This document shows, one piece after another, positions 42,901 through 55,537 of a stretch of 64,000 nt of DNA (position 1 is its first letter; each line of letters opens with the position of its first letter). This stretch comes from Fennellomyces sp. T-0311 (lineage: Eukaryota > Mucoromycota > Mucoromycetes > Mucorales > Lichtheimiaceae). The notes under the pieces are model-generated. The model did no database searches. It had not been told where the DNA came from and saw only the letters and a program-made list of their open reading frames with translations. The position numbers and the translations under genes were made by a program. The stretch covers positions 744,001 through 808,000 of the forward strand of contig JALLLT010000011.1 of the NCBI GenBank assembly GCA_025266875.1. The letters run 5' to 3'.

Positions 42901-45900
42901 GTGATCCGCCACAACCTGGTCGTACTGATCTTTCTCTCCGCTGCCGCGATGCGTGCTACCAAGCTTCTCTAGATACTGCGCTTTTAGTAACTGTGTCTGA
43001 TCGCGCCACTCTGCCATTTGGTCGTCGCTGAGTGATCCAAGATCCGCTACAGATAGCTGTTCTTGTAACTTTGTGCTTTGATCCGTTGCCTCGCGCAATG
43101 CTCCGTTGAATTCAGCTTGACGTAATTGCTCCTTGAGCTTGTCCTTGGCCTCGGCTCCAGCGTCGCTTGAAAGCTTTGCCCACAATGTGTCAAGCTGTTC
43201 TTGTCGGTGACGCACTTGATCATTGTCATCGAGCTTGCTGGCATCCAGTTTCAATGAGTTGTATGCGCTGTTGTACGATTGCATTGCCGCAAACGTGGCA
43301 TCGACCGTTGCAATCGCTGACTGTAAACTTTCGATTTTCTGTGCATCGCTATCACCCAAGTCAAGCGCTTTCTCGAGTGTTTCGAGCTTGCCGTTGATCC
43401 ATGCTTCCACGCTTTCTGCTTCAGTCATGTAGGCATCGCCTGCAGCCTTGCGCTCCGATCGCAATTGTTTCGATTTGAGTGCCGCTGTGAGTACACCAGG
43501 AAGTTCCTTGAGTCGGGAGTGGTGGCCCAAAAACGCTTCGGCAACGACAATATTTGCACTTTCATCGAGTGCGCGAGATCGAGGATCGTGTCCTTTGAAG
43601 CTGCGCACAGGATACGGGAGACTGCTGCTGTCATCGCGACAGAATGTGTTAATACGATCCGTGTACGTCTGCACCGTATCCTGGCCAGCTGCATCAGTTT
43701 CGATATCGTTCTTGATTGTCTCGCAAAGTGACTCGAGCTTCTGGGCTTCTTCGGTATACGCGCCAAACATATCACGTTGATCGACCACTTCCTTTGCAAA
43801 CGCCAGATGATCTTGCAATCGTTGGATGGAAGATTCGACAATATTCTTACGTCGGACCAATGTATCAGGTGCCTCCATTTGTTGATCCATCAAACACTGA
43901 CACTGCTTGACGAGTTCGGTGCATTGTTGAGTTACCACATCGACGTGCTGTTCCAATTCGCCCAATTTCGCTGATACGTCCGCCAAAGAAGAACCCGCTG
44001 ACCAACGGGCACTGTCCTGGATAAAGTCCTCGATCTTTTGCTCCTGATGAGCGCAAGAGTCCGTTGTCTCGGTAGCTGCACGCTCCCATTTCGCTCGTTC
44101 GGTCAAAAACTCCAACTCTCTCTTGCTCTGATCTGACATGTCAGAAAGTCGCGACACGAGGCTCTTAAGATCGTACTGGCGGTCAACAACGGCACGTGGC
44201 AAGCTTGTTGAAGCGTCCGCATACGCCACGGTCATCTTGTCATATGCTTCAAGTACGGCATCCATTGTGTTGTGCGAAAGTGAGGAGACATCCTTCTGGA
44301 TTGACTGTGCCTGAGCGTCTAACTGAGCAAGCTGATCAGGTTCGGCATTCGCGGGCGTCAACATATTCTTGCGGTCGACAAACTGTCGCAGTTGTCCATG
44401 GACAGATTCTGCCATCTGTGTAGCCTTCTGACTCTTTCTTTCCCAATCAATTCGAACAGCGGATACATTGAGCTCTTGGGAGTGAAGGGCTGAAACTTTC
44501 TTGAGTTCGTTGACGCGTGCAGAAAGAGCTCCAAGCATCTCCGTGGCCATTACTGTCGAAACTTCCGGGTGGCATTCAGATTTATGGACAGACTGGTCGA
44601 TTTGGGCACAGCGTTTCTGCAAAGCATCCAATCCTGATACCGCCTCTTCTACCTGTTGAACAAATCCCTTGTTCTCTTTTTGCAATCCATCCATGTCAGG
44701 TAATGCGTTGATGTCCATTGCATCAACGGCAAGGTCCTGGCGGCTGGCAGCGATAGCTGTCAGTACATCATTCACGCAACTGTGCAGATTTTTGGCTTCA
44801 GCCGTGAAATCAACAACTTCTTGCTTCAACTTGGATGCGGTATCGTATTTGGCAGCGAGCTGACTCAGGTTTTGATTGATCTCCTCCAACTGTTCCTGCT
44901 GAACTTTGACTGCGGCTCTGATATCGTTGTTGATTGACTCATCACCTGATGACGATGGATGGCTGGCACAAGCATTTGCCGAACACACTGGGTATGGAAC
45001 AGTGTTACCGTACCCCGTCCACAACTCGTCGACCGACTGATTGAACCGTTGCAGTTCATTCTTGAACGAGTACGGCTCATTGGTCATCACATTTTTGACT
45101 GCCCCTTCGAGTTTTTCGGTGGCTTCCATACCGGTATTATAAATGGTCTTCGCATGATCCATGTATCGGAGGAGCGCGGCATGTTGACCGTGCACACCAT
45201 GGGCGTACTTGACTGATTCATCCAATCCATTCATATTTTGCTCGAGAGCGTCTTGTCGTTGACACAAATGACTAGGAATACCATCCTTTGCCTCGGGAAG
45301 TTTCGTCAAATCATTGGCCATTGCCTGGAACGACTTTCGCGCCAATTCGACATCTTGTAGATTATTAAAATCGTCGATTTTGGTCTGTAGCATATCTATC
45401 TTTTGAGACAAGTCGGTTGGCTTCAAAAGCTCGTCGATATCGGGTCGCCACTGCATTTGCTGAAGAATTTCCCATACAGCGTGAAGCGTCATTGAGATGG
45501 AATACATCGCCTTGTCATAATTGATATCCCAATCGACACGTTTTTTGAACGCTTCCAAATCCGCAGTGTGAGCTGTCAACACTGCCTCCAACGCCCCAAG
45601 TCGCTTGTAGATCCGCTCCATGGTTTCGTACAAGACATCCAACGAAACTGCAGTGGCACCAGCTGCTTCGACATCATCCTTCAGAGTATCCAAGTAATCC
45701 TTCAGGATTCGCCAATCGGCGTTTTTCAAAGATCCTGCCTTGGAAATCCATTCATCGCGTTCGCTCTGAAGCTCCTCAATGTCCTCTTGGCCAAACATGG
45801 GCTTGACTGCCATCACATCCAATTTGGCATCTAGCACCGACCTTATCTGCCTTTCCACCGTATCCTCTAACTGACGCATATCATCGCTCAATTGACTGGC

Positions 45901-48166
45901 AGATTTCTGCAGTTCCAATGCGCGTCTGTACGACTGGAGTTTGTGATCCAAAGCTTCGCCCAAAAGAATCAGTGACGATCTTCGCGCACTGATGGCTCCG
46001 CGAACTGTCTCATTGACCTTGTCATTTTCGTCGATATCGGAGGGCGGATACGCGTCTTCTGGATAACGGATCCGTGCTGCCACAGCAGTGACAAGCTGCA
46101 CAGCTTGTTCCTGAAAGTATCGGATCTGTTCCGTAAAGTCCCGGTCGGAGTCAGCATCTGTCACTTGTTGCTCAGCAACAGTGATCTCCTCGTGCAATTG
46201 TTCCCCGGATACGGTCAATTCGTCGGCTCGGTAGATGAAGTCGACCACAGTCAGTCGCTGCTCAACTACTTGACGTACATAGCTGAGCCGTTTAGTGAGA
46301 GCCTCAAATGCTTCTTCCAGTTCCACTTGTCGTGATTCCAGATGGGGTGGCAACTCAACTTTGGAACTGTCATCCATTTCTTGGTACATATTGACGGTGG
46401 TCGTGAATTGACCTTGGTCGAATTCAGACGCGCGTCGTTCAATGTCCAGCAGCATGTGCACCGTCATGTTCTTTGTTGTCTCGGCTTCAGCACGATCTGT
46501 TTCCTTTTCCTCGTCTTGTTGCCATCGTGCCCGTTGCAGAAGCAAATCGACTTCACCATCAGTCTCGCTCACCCACGCCCTGGATCGAAAGTGCTCTCTT
46601 TCCCAAAACAATCGAAGCGTCAGCATTTGGAGGCCGTAAGAACGACGACGCATCAGATGCATGAGTTTGTCGAGCGTCATGAGCGTTGTAAAGGTGATTT
46701 CGATCGTGGTTGTATCTGCTGGGCTCAGGTCCTTATCATCTTGTTTTTCAGGTCCGGTCAACGCCTTGACATGCCCACGCAAACGCGTTATATCCTCTTT
46801 GTTGAACTTTTCCACCTCCTTTTCCATTGTCTCGTGCTTTGTATTGAGTTTATCCACCATCGTCAAAGAGTATTCGGACAGATCCACTGTTTGCAAAGCG
46901 TCTTTGAACGGCGCCGCCTCAATCGCCTGAATTCGTTCCTCGATCCAGCGACGTATCCTTTCAGCCTCGATAAACCATACACGTACTTCCTCAACCCAGG
47001 AACTGATGAGCCTGTGTTTCTGCTTCAGCGCATCAAAGTGAACGCGGAAAGATCGCTGTTGGCCGGCATCTCCGTCATCTTGCGTGGCACCGACCATGGC
47101 ACTATGGCTCGCCTCCATGTCACGGATCATTGTCCCCGCGTGACGTGAGCGATCTTCCAACTCGCGAATTCCCTCTTCGGTGGTGGTAGTCTTGAGCATC
47201 TTGGCCTGGATGAATTCAAGTTCGTTGCGGATGGGTGTTGTCAACTGCGCAAATTGCACGCCCATGCGGATGGCCCTGAAATCCTCTTGTAACTGTGCCT
47301 CAAGCGCTGCATGTGCTGCATCAATGGCCTGGATGCGTGCGCATACGCTTGTGCGTGCATCGTCGGGCATATCACGGATGTATGCATGAATCTCAGCCAA
47401 GTCACCCTTTTCAAAAGCATCCAAGGAAGATTCAAATTGCTGGACATTTGCCGCCAGATCATCGCTGCTTCGATCATCACTATCACCATTCACAGCCTCT
47501 TCTTCGTTGGTAATCTGTCGAGCTGGGGTGGACGAAGTGGTAAGCAACGTCATATCGTTGAGCTGGTTTCGCAATTGGCTGATTTTGTTGAGGACATGGA
47601 TCGCACGGCGCTCAAATTCATCGTCTTCGACCGTGTTTTCGCGGGTACGGCGGGTGACTTGGATCCATTGTCGCTCAGATACCATGTTTAACTGTGTCAT
47701 TCGAAGACTTTGCATAGTGGGCTCCATCGCGTCGCAGACCTGCTTGATATTCGCTACATAGCTTGCTAGGGCATCGTTGCCGTTTAATTGGTTGGGTACC
47801 GCAATGTTCAGATTGTCGTGGAATATTTGCGTGGCGAGCGAGAACCTGTCTGTCGCTTCGTCACGTAAAGTGTTGAGCAGATCAGGCACGCTCGTTGGAC
47901 AAAAGCGATGAGCAAGACACAAGAGAGCCGTGCCATCACCGAGCCTGGAATCGCCCAAGTCAGGAACATTTTCCAGCAACGAAAGCTCCACATAGTTGTC
48001 GAGATGTGAATGCAGCCATGCCTGCACGCTGCTAGTTTGTTCTACTTTTTGAACACAAGGCGTAAGATTTTCTCCCCTGAGTCGGGCAATCGGAAAAGAC
48101 GATTTACGTACCATCATTATCGCGCTGTTGCTTGTCTATCAATGAAGAGGACGCGTTGTTGGCCAT
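39979..48166 (-). CDS. Spectraplakin-like cytolinker: CH domain, spectrin-repeat rod, GAR domain
   Basis: I splice exon 1 (48166-48112, MANNASSSLIDKQQRDND) to one huge exon (48041-39979) across a 70-nt GT-AG intron, giving 2705 residues. Residues about 24-125 form a single calponin-homology-like domain, with VQAWLHSHLDN, LGDGTALLCLAHRFCP and a DRFSLATQIF helix. From about 130 to 2400 the protein is almost entirely amphipathic helix with recurring W/L-spaced spectrin-like repeats (for example RIDWERKSQKATQMAESVHGQ). A basic Ser/Pro-rich linker follows, then a GAR (Gas2-related) domain at about 2518-2590 (IVNETPYRVKVKMVPGEVGRYWFG, ending MVRVGGGWMELSQFL). The C-terminal tail is rich in Ser, Asn and Arg. 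CH domains bind actin or tubulin partners and GAR domains bind microtubules, so an actin-microtubule linker is inferred. Animal spectraplakins have two CH domains, a plakin region and EF hands, which I do not see here. Confidence 0.85.
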
Positions 48167-49740
48167 GTTGTAGAAAGAGGTATTATTGCTTGGCGTGGTA
48201 TTATTATACAGGTGTCATGTAGAAATGGTGAATAGAAAGATTCCAGTGCCCTAGGTGGTATACTGAGTTTGGTGTAGAATGGCGCCCGAACCGAAAGGAG
48301 CGTTTGTTGTTGGGCTCAAGGGTGAAGCACTGTTGTGCAACAGGAACTGTATGTGTAGAGTGGTAAGCGCTCGCTAGTCCTCTTGGTTTATCAGCTTCTT
48401 TACCTTTTAAAAAGGAAAAACTTCGAAAAGGAGCTTTCTGCAGCTGCCCAACCGCCATTGTGGGTTTAATGCTTACTGCTTAACTCCAATTTTTGACTCG
48501 CCGCTTGTTTTATGCTTTTTGATTCGCGCGCGACTGGGCAAAGTATGCCTTTGTTTGTCGTGATCAGTAGATCCTTTATGCTGTTATATGCTCACTAGGT
48601 CTATGGAAGCGATAAATTTCTTTGCTCTTGATCATAATAGTAACTATACTCCTTTTAAGAACTCCTCAAACATAACTCGATCCGATGCCTATATTGTCTA
48701 TTGTTTGTACAGCAGCGTTTCTTATATTGAATTAAACCTGTTTGCGCAGGAGTTCCTGGAAGCTTATGTAAGTTATGTGAAATGATCATCATATGCATAA
48801 TAATGGCGCATCAAATAACGTTGGCTGTTCTGGATGTATATTTATACTTGTCGATCAATCTCTGCTATCGTTTCTAGGAGAATTGACTAGAACTCAACAA
48901 GATAATTACAGCCCTCGTTTCCTTTGTGAATATGTCCTGGATGTAAAAAAGGCATGCACTTGATCATTCGCAAGTAAGGTAGGTTAAAAAGTACTGTTTA
49001 TTTATTTCTGATCTATACGGACGTAAATATTTGTTATTTCTCTGGCATTTTCTCTAAGTTAAACACGTGGGTGGATGTGTGCACTTGGTTATAGCTCTTG
49101 GGCAGAGTGACACTTTACGCTATAGTTTGAATGCGATACACAGCTATACAAGGAGCATTCTTGCAGACGCGTAGCCGTTGCGTGGTAAGTTAAAAGTTTT
49201 CGAGGTTCATACATAGTTAAAGTGTTGCTATGCTTTCAAATCATTATTATATTCGTCCCCTGTTGATAGCAGTTGTTAACCCCAGATGTTTTTTAGGAAT
49301 TCACTGCTGATCAGCTGATGTAGCACACAATCAAGATTAAAGACATCATAGCCATAAACGAGCTGCTTGTTGAACATCTGTAATGTACAAGATGGCGTTT
49401 GGAGAAACCGGTACAACGGAGCAGGGAAAAAAGAACTACTCTTTGCGTTTGCGATTTTTTTTGGGGTAAAAAAAATCGTTAGGACGTCAATGAGGAGGAG
49501 AATGAAGTGGAGGCTTCCATTGAGCTCTTTGTGGTATACCAATCACGTCAGCTAATATCAACCGCCAGATATGTCGTTTGTATTGAAACGAGATATTATA
49601 CTTCTACTCTGATGCCAGTCAGTATGGTCAAAGAAAGCCTGTCATTATATCAATACTTGAAATTTTTAAGAACATGTAGTTTCGTACATGATTGCTGTTG
49701 GAAAAGCGTAGATAAAACATAATCACGTTTGCGCTGTGGA
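48167..49740. other. Upstream region of cytolinker gene
   Basis: It includes the promoter of the giant gene at the left and then AT-rich DNA. Short frames only; no motif or repeat is recognised. Confidence 0.4.
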
Positions 49741-49850
49741 TGTGATCCACTGCGGTGAATGGCTTTTTGAAGTGGTTAACCCCTTGAGCGTCTAAAAAAG
49801 GTAGTCCAAGTGGTTAACCGCGGTAACCACTTTTAACCAGCGAAACTATT
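49741..49850. repeat. Small palindromic repeat cluster (AAGTGGTTAACC)
   Basis: AAGTGGTTAACC occurs at about 49769 and 49808, and the second copy continues as CGCGGTAACCACTT, forming a nearly perfect 25-bp palindrome. GGTAACCACTTTTAACCA follows. It could be an element terminus or a protein-binding site. Confidence 0.5.
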
Positions 49851-51009
49851 TGCAGTGTGAGTGCCTTGGATTCCGCGCCAGTATAATGGAAGCAGAGAAG
49901 TATCGAAACAAATCTTTCATCTCATATACAGATGCACGAAGTTTTTGCATAATTACCAGATCTAGGGCTCTAAATATGGGCGTGCAGGCCAGTGGACCAC
50001 CGGCATTTATGGGCATCGGGAAAGGAAAGTCGCGTAAAGGTGGGTGCCCGGATGCAAAACATGTGCATTTTCTCAGTGAAGCATCTATCTAAATGAGACC
50101 ATTGTTATATATGTAATTTGATTCCAGCAAATAAAGGCAGATAAACTAAGTATACATCTTTAGTATGGAAAGATTTGTCAAAATATTGGGCATCTTCTAC
50201 AACGATCCGGTTACACGATGATCGGTGTTGAGCCAAGTCGTGACAATGAAAGGCTGCTACGTCAATTAACACTATTCAAATTACCCGCAACATGCTAATC
50301 CGCAAATGTCTTCGATCTTGGATAAGGATCGGCATTAGCGTGAAAGGGCTATGTGTCCAAGCAAAGATAATTTCCAGCTGGCGTTGTGTAAGCAGGAGTA
50401 AACTGCGAAGATAAAGTGAACCGGTACAATGAAGAGGGTAGCAGTAGTGATTGAAAAGTGCCTCGACCGTACAGGCACTTTATTACTGAAAAAAAAACCT
50501 TTGGTATAATTAATGTGGTGCTTCGCGGAAAGCCATCACATAAAGAAGAAAGGGCTACCATAAGCATTCTTCATCTTGAGAAATGCGCTTGACAGAGTGT
50601 ACCTATTGGAAAAACAAAAAGGATGGCTGTGTATGTACTATTACAGTATGTACACATCACCCTTTTCTTGATTAGGACGTATAATGTCGAATGGAATGGA
50701 GTGCTGCAAAATTGAGCCGTATGAAAAACATATGTGATCGAGCAGTACTGTATGTGCTTATTAACAATTCGTTCTGAAGCATTATGGGCGATCAGCTTTT
50801 TGAAGTCGCTGAAGAAATACAAAGCTGTAGACATTACTGGGCCATTTGCGATGTCGAATTGCTAGTTTCTCCCAGGGTTTCCGCTTTGGCTTTTTGTACT
50901 TCTTGGTCTTAGTTGTTTGCTGCAATCTGCCTGTGCCTTTGACACGCGGAATTACAAATGAAAAAAAATAATAAAGACGACTTTTGCCCAAACATTATAT
51001 ATAATAACG
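49851..51009. other. Intergenic region
   Basis: No gene recognised. Short frames such as 49850-50092 have no family signature. Confidence 0.4.
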
Positions 51010-51186
51010 CAAGCCGACAACCATTTCTCTTCTACATTAGTCATTGCTGCATTAAGATCGTTCACATTGTAGATTTCGTCGGGCGAGCCACTTCAATTCG
51101 GGCTCCTGTAATTTCGGGTTCGGACAAAAGACTTGCCCCGTTTTGTTGGCCCGATGATCGTCTGGCATGGCCCGTTTAGAGCCCTA
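51010..51186 (-). mobile_element. Terminal fragment of hAT-like element, second copy
   Basis: It matches 13785-13926 and stops at the same GTTTAGAGCCCTA terminus. It has an extra 35-40 bp (GTTGGCCCGATGATC...) before the terminus. It abuts module copy B inside the first exon-like block of the uncharacterised family gene. Confidence 0.45.
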
Positions 51187-51194
51187 GTTTGAGC

Positions 51195-52960
51195 CGCCGG
51201 TGTGGTGTTGAACGTCGATAAGGAGGTCATTAAGTTTGCTAAAAAGTGCAACTACTTCCAGTAAGCGTAACAGACTGCGACGTGGCAAGTCTCCTCATGA
51301 AATGTAATCTATATTATAGTCCCACCCAATCGCTGATGCTTGATTCACTGATAAAACCTGGGAAGATGTATCTTTTTGGTGATCCTATTTTCCCGCAATT
51401 ACCAACTGAAATTGCCGGGATACTTTCCGAGCTTAAAGCGCTGGTAAGGTGTAAACTAAGATTGCATATCCATTAAAATATCTGATATTTCCGATTTTCT
51501 ATTGGTAGAAAGTACCGGTTGACGTTTATAATTTCGTCCAAGGTAACGCACACGATCCGGTAAAGGAGCTGTTGAAAGCCTGGATATCTTTGGAACTTCA
51601 GAAGATTTGACTTGGAGAAGATTTTGGAAAGCGACCAGCTGTACGAATTGTCGTCGCTCGTCAAATCCGTTGTTGCAGGAAGCGGCATTGTTTCAGTTGG
51701 GTAAGTAATACTAAAGCTTGGTATCACATTAGCTAAGATTGTTAACTCTAATTTGTCCATAGCAAAGAGGCATCGAGCAAAGCGAACGCCGATGCTATCA
51801 ATAATAAAAGGTCGATTGCGGCGTTAAATCAAACGTGTCACAGAAAAATGGGACATAAGATGGATATCATCTACCGCACGAGCCGAAAAGAAGTAGGCTG
51901 CGTTGAGATTGGAAAGGACAGCGATCAGACGAAGGAAATGAAAGATGGTCTGACAAAAATGCCAAATGTCATGCATGACATGCTCGCGCAGCTCGCCGGA
52001 ACCGAGGAGATGCTCAGACATGAGCATGTAAAAGCATTTCCAACTTCGCCAAATTGGCAAAGCACTATCGTAGCAGGACCATAAAAACACCTATTTACTT
52101 ATTAAGTTGGCGCGACTATGCCAAACAAAAAAAGCCCAGTAACTTTGACAAATGTTCGATAAAGATGCATCAGAAGAAGTTATGCGTCATCGCAGGGTCA
52201 AACACTTGATGGAAATGTTCGAGGAAGATGAAGATCCGAAAAATAAGAAAGGCAGGAAAGGTTCGGCTCCTGGCCACAATGTCATTAAGCGCAATCGAAT
52301 TGCGGGCCTTTTTAATGACTACTTTTCCGAACCCCCTATTTACTCTGGTAAGCAGCTCCGTACTGGGTTCCTCGTGAGCCGCCGATTGCTTTGCAAGATC
52401 GTTAAATAGTTAGAGATAAATGACGACTAGTTTACTTAGAAGTACGATGCTGCGCGACAGCCCGGTCCGTCGCCTCTTCAAAAAGTAGCGGCAGCTATTC
52501 CTCAACTTTCTTACGGAGTCGCTGCTGATGCAGTAGATGAATATGTTCTGATTGGGGCGAGTACGGAATTGGAGTCCCTCAAACACTTCTGTCCCCCAGT
52601 CAGTCGCATTTATGGTGATGAATACCTGCGTTTACCAAATGATAGCAAGATCTGTCTGCTTGATATGGATTCTCCGGACGGTTACATTGCAAGAATTCGA
52701 CGCCCTGAGCCTCTCGAATACCCCAGCAACAGTGATGACTATGTTGCCAGGATCGTACCGCTTTTAGAGCTTGCGTTGACTGGATTATCACTATGGAGAA
52801 GACAAGAACGGCTTTGAATGGCGATTAACCGCAATTACAACGATTACGCGCTCCAAGAGATTGGATCCTCCCTCTCCCACCTTCATACCCTTTTCTTCGC
52901 TACCTCTGTTGTCTAAGTCGTCATCATCATCCACTCCCAAAAGACAAAAAGTTTGAATAA
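51195..52960 (+). pseudogene. Uncharacterised family gene, copy B, truncated and interrupted
   Basis: Blocks homologous to copy C are present in order: VLNVDKEVIKFAKKCNYF, LFGDPIFPQLPTEIAGIL, a middle block with frame changes, KEASSKANADAINNKRS...MGHKMDIIYRTSRKEVGCVEIGK...MPNVMHDMLAQLAGTEEML, and SPDGYIARIRRPEPLEYPSN near 52675. The 5' end is cut by the hAT-like terminus. A Harbinger transposase segment replaces or interrupts the intron between the last two blocks (about 52037-52650). The conserved introns show GT-AG ends and a CTAAGATTGTTAAC region shared with copies A and C. Not expected to give a normal product. Confidence 0.6.
52037..52650 (+). mobile_element. PIF/Harbinger transposase N-terminal fragment
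   Basis: Two frames, probably separated by an intron near 52405-52440, read HRRVKHLMEMFEED...RNRIAGLFNDYFSEPPIYSG...FLVSRRLLCKIV and then SPLQKVAAAIPQLSYG, AADAVDEYVLIGASTELES, LKHFCPPVSRIYGDEYLRLPN. This order is the hallmark of the N-terminal half of fungal and plant Harbinger transposases. The DDE catalytic half is missing. The right end runs in frame into the module gene block at about 52650. The left junction follows GACATGAGCATGTAA, shared with copy C. Confidence 0.75.
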
Positions 52961-54817
52961 ACTATGCTATAATATTTTGTATGTAAAAGCAGGGTAAGGT
53001 TATTGACAGCAACGCTCGATTCGAAAGTGACAGACATCTGTTACTGTGTATGCCCTGAGTTAAGCATATAAGCCTGCTTATGTAGACCGCGATGGATAAA
53101 AAAATGACATTACAGATAACTCGAATGGGTAATAAGTAGTATTCCTTATGCAATCCGGAAACTAGGTGTACACAATTTCTGCCAACCAGCAAATGCAGAT
53201 GGAGTCCGATGAACTTCATGCCATATCGAGCGAGCCACTTTATTTTCAGGCCAGGATCTTGCTCCACGCTCGACTTGCTGTATTCAGATCCAAAGCCATT
53301 TCCCGAGTCTTACAACAATCAGCAGATAATGATCTTTGGACAGTATTGCAAGCTGCAAGAACATATAGACTTTTGAATCCAAACGGCCTTTCACGTGACT
53401 GTCCCTGGGCATATCCACATGGCCACTGTATTACAAGGGCAGAGATGTGTAGTCCAATATGGCAACGAGCGACAGAAGAGTAAAATCTTTGTTCATGATA
53501 CACTCATCCCGTCAGTCACTTTGCAGTGTGTTATTGTGACACTCTACCAGCAAATGTCCTTGTACGAAGCATGGTGTTTCTGGGAAATAAGCGTAGCATC
53601 GTCCAGACGGATTCTGTACCACAATCAATGAGAAGAATGCACGAAACAAAAGACATCGTTAAAGGCAGCTCTATTACGTATTGCAAGAAACGGGAGTCGT
53701 CGTGATAAGACGCCAGTTCAGCGAATGCTCCCAAGAACTTACCGATCCAGCCATAGGTCCCTTTTACTTCATAACTGTGTAGCGATCATTAGTTTTGCGT
53801 AGATCACTTCTTGTCGGAGCCATCCAATTCGGTCACAGACTGGAAGCACACATATGCCAATTCAATGCACGGTTCAATAAAACAATAACAGACTTATTTT
53901 TGTATACGCGGCTTCTAATAATTATTCCAAATCAGCTACCATATTGGTACACCGTTTACCGTGGCTGTGACTGACGCGGTTCTCGTCAGAAAATGATCAC
54001 GTGAAGCCAAATACTTTGGGTGAAATCTCGTGTTCACCACGTATGTTTGGATTGGGCTTACATCGCTGAAAGACGAACCATAAGCAAGGGATAGCCATTC
54101 TAGTGATCGGTGAGCTCAACCCAGTAAAAGCCTTCTTCCAAGTCATGCCGTATTGCAAGACAGACTTCAAACACTACCGAAAAAGGCATGTTCCGCGGAA
54201 ATAAGGCAGATGAGACAAAAGTACAGCCATGAAAAGGAACATGAGAAACGTCAGTGTCCTAACCGTCGCATTGAATACTGTGTGTTCCTAGCGGAGTGGC
54301 AGTGATCACAATGAAACCCTGTTTGGGAAATGTTAGACTTGGTGTCCGTGCGCCTCCTGACACAAAATTCGGAACGTGGCGTACAGGCCACGTAGAGAGA
54401 CGCGTCGAGTGTCTACAGAATCCCCAGAACGTCTACTTTTCGAATAAAATACGAAGCATTGAATCCGGGCCAGACTGTTATATGATAATTGTCTTCCGAG
54501 TGTATTACCACATATAGAAATTTTCATAAACGGTACCGGAATCTGTCCAGGATGAAGTTTTGGGCATGGCGACAAGTTTTGGACGCCTTGGGGACAACTG
54601 CCATGACTACAAATGACAGTTTATCAAGTTGTCTTGCGGCATGGTGGCATCTCATGCAAGGCAATGGTGGATCTCCATTGGCAAAAGGTGGTAAAGGGAT
54701 GATCTTATGGCTCCATGTGTAACACAAAATGGCCAACCTTCAAGTGCGTTCTGGTCATAACAAAATAAATAAAGACTTTTTTTTTCCTTTTTTCTCTTTC
54801 TTTCCCCAGTTCTAACC

Positions 54818-55355
54818 ATGTTCTTCACCGCGCTTTCCGCTGCTGCTCTCCTTGTCGCTGCTATTCGCATCACTCAAGCCGCTCTCGCGTGCCCAACGCG
54901 TGCGGCCTGGTCTGCCATCCCCGTTCGCATCGCCTGCGCTGCTTCACGCAGCCATGTCTCCGCGGTTGCCGTCTGTGCCCGAAGCCTCGTCGTCTGTGGT
55001 GCTGTTCCAGCCCATGTCTTCGCGGTTGGCTGCGCTGCTTTCTGGAGTCATGTCTCCCCCGCCACCGTCCGAGCCGCTTTCTGAGGACATGCCTCCGCCT
55101 CCAACAGTGGATGATGAGTTCGTCGGGCTTTTAGCCCACATGAACATCACTCCACCCGGCGAACAAGTGCACAGTCGAACCACTGAAATGTGGCACGTTC
55201 CCGAGCGCCTTGCTCCGCAGGAGGAACGGGAGTTTGGTTTTCGCACCTTCCTGCGGTCCTTGTATCTCCGGGCCCGCAACCAAGATTACGAAGATGTTGG
55301 CGACCCGCGTCGCTATGCCGTCGCCAACCACTTCCTTCAGCAACACCGCGACTAG
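54818..55355 (+). pseudogene. Proline-rich module gene, copy B, frameshifted
   Basis: The ATG at 54818 opens the hydrophobic segment MFFTALSAAALLVAAIRI. Compared with copy C, two bases are missing near 54886 (CTCTCG instead of CTCTCTCG), so the frame leaves the conserved one. The conserved frame resumes as SRAQRVRPGLPSPFAS and runs open through SP repeats and the core (VDDEFVGLLAHMNITPP ... NHFLQQHRD) to 55355. The proline run is shorter than in the other copies. A 2-nt deletion after the membrane segment probably makes it non-functional. Confidence 0.65.
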
Positions 55356-55537
55356 AAGTAAGTTGTGCACAAACTGTCAAAATCTTAGCAACAGAATCAC
55401 TGATGAATCTTCTATGGAACAGTCGTAACTAAAAACAAAAAAGCACAAAAAAAAGAGAAAACAAAAAAAAACCTCACAAAAAAAGACCCCCCCCCCGGGG
55501 ACAAAATACAAAAGCAAAAAGCGGAGCTAATTGACTT

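Larger units (their letters stand above)
51187..55518 (+). repeat. Composite repeat module, copy B
   Basis: This copy lies directly upstream of copy C in the same orientation. It contains the uncharacterised gene (5'-truncated), the conserved non-ORF segment, the proline-rich gene and the A-rich tract, then stops at about 55518 where copy C begins. It lacks the CT microsatellite, hairpin, minisatellites and tail. A PIF/Harbinger fragment of about 600 bp sits inside it. Confidence 0.7.
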
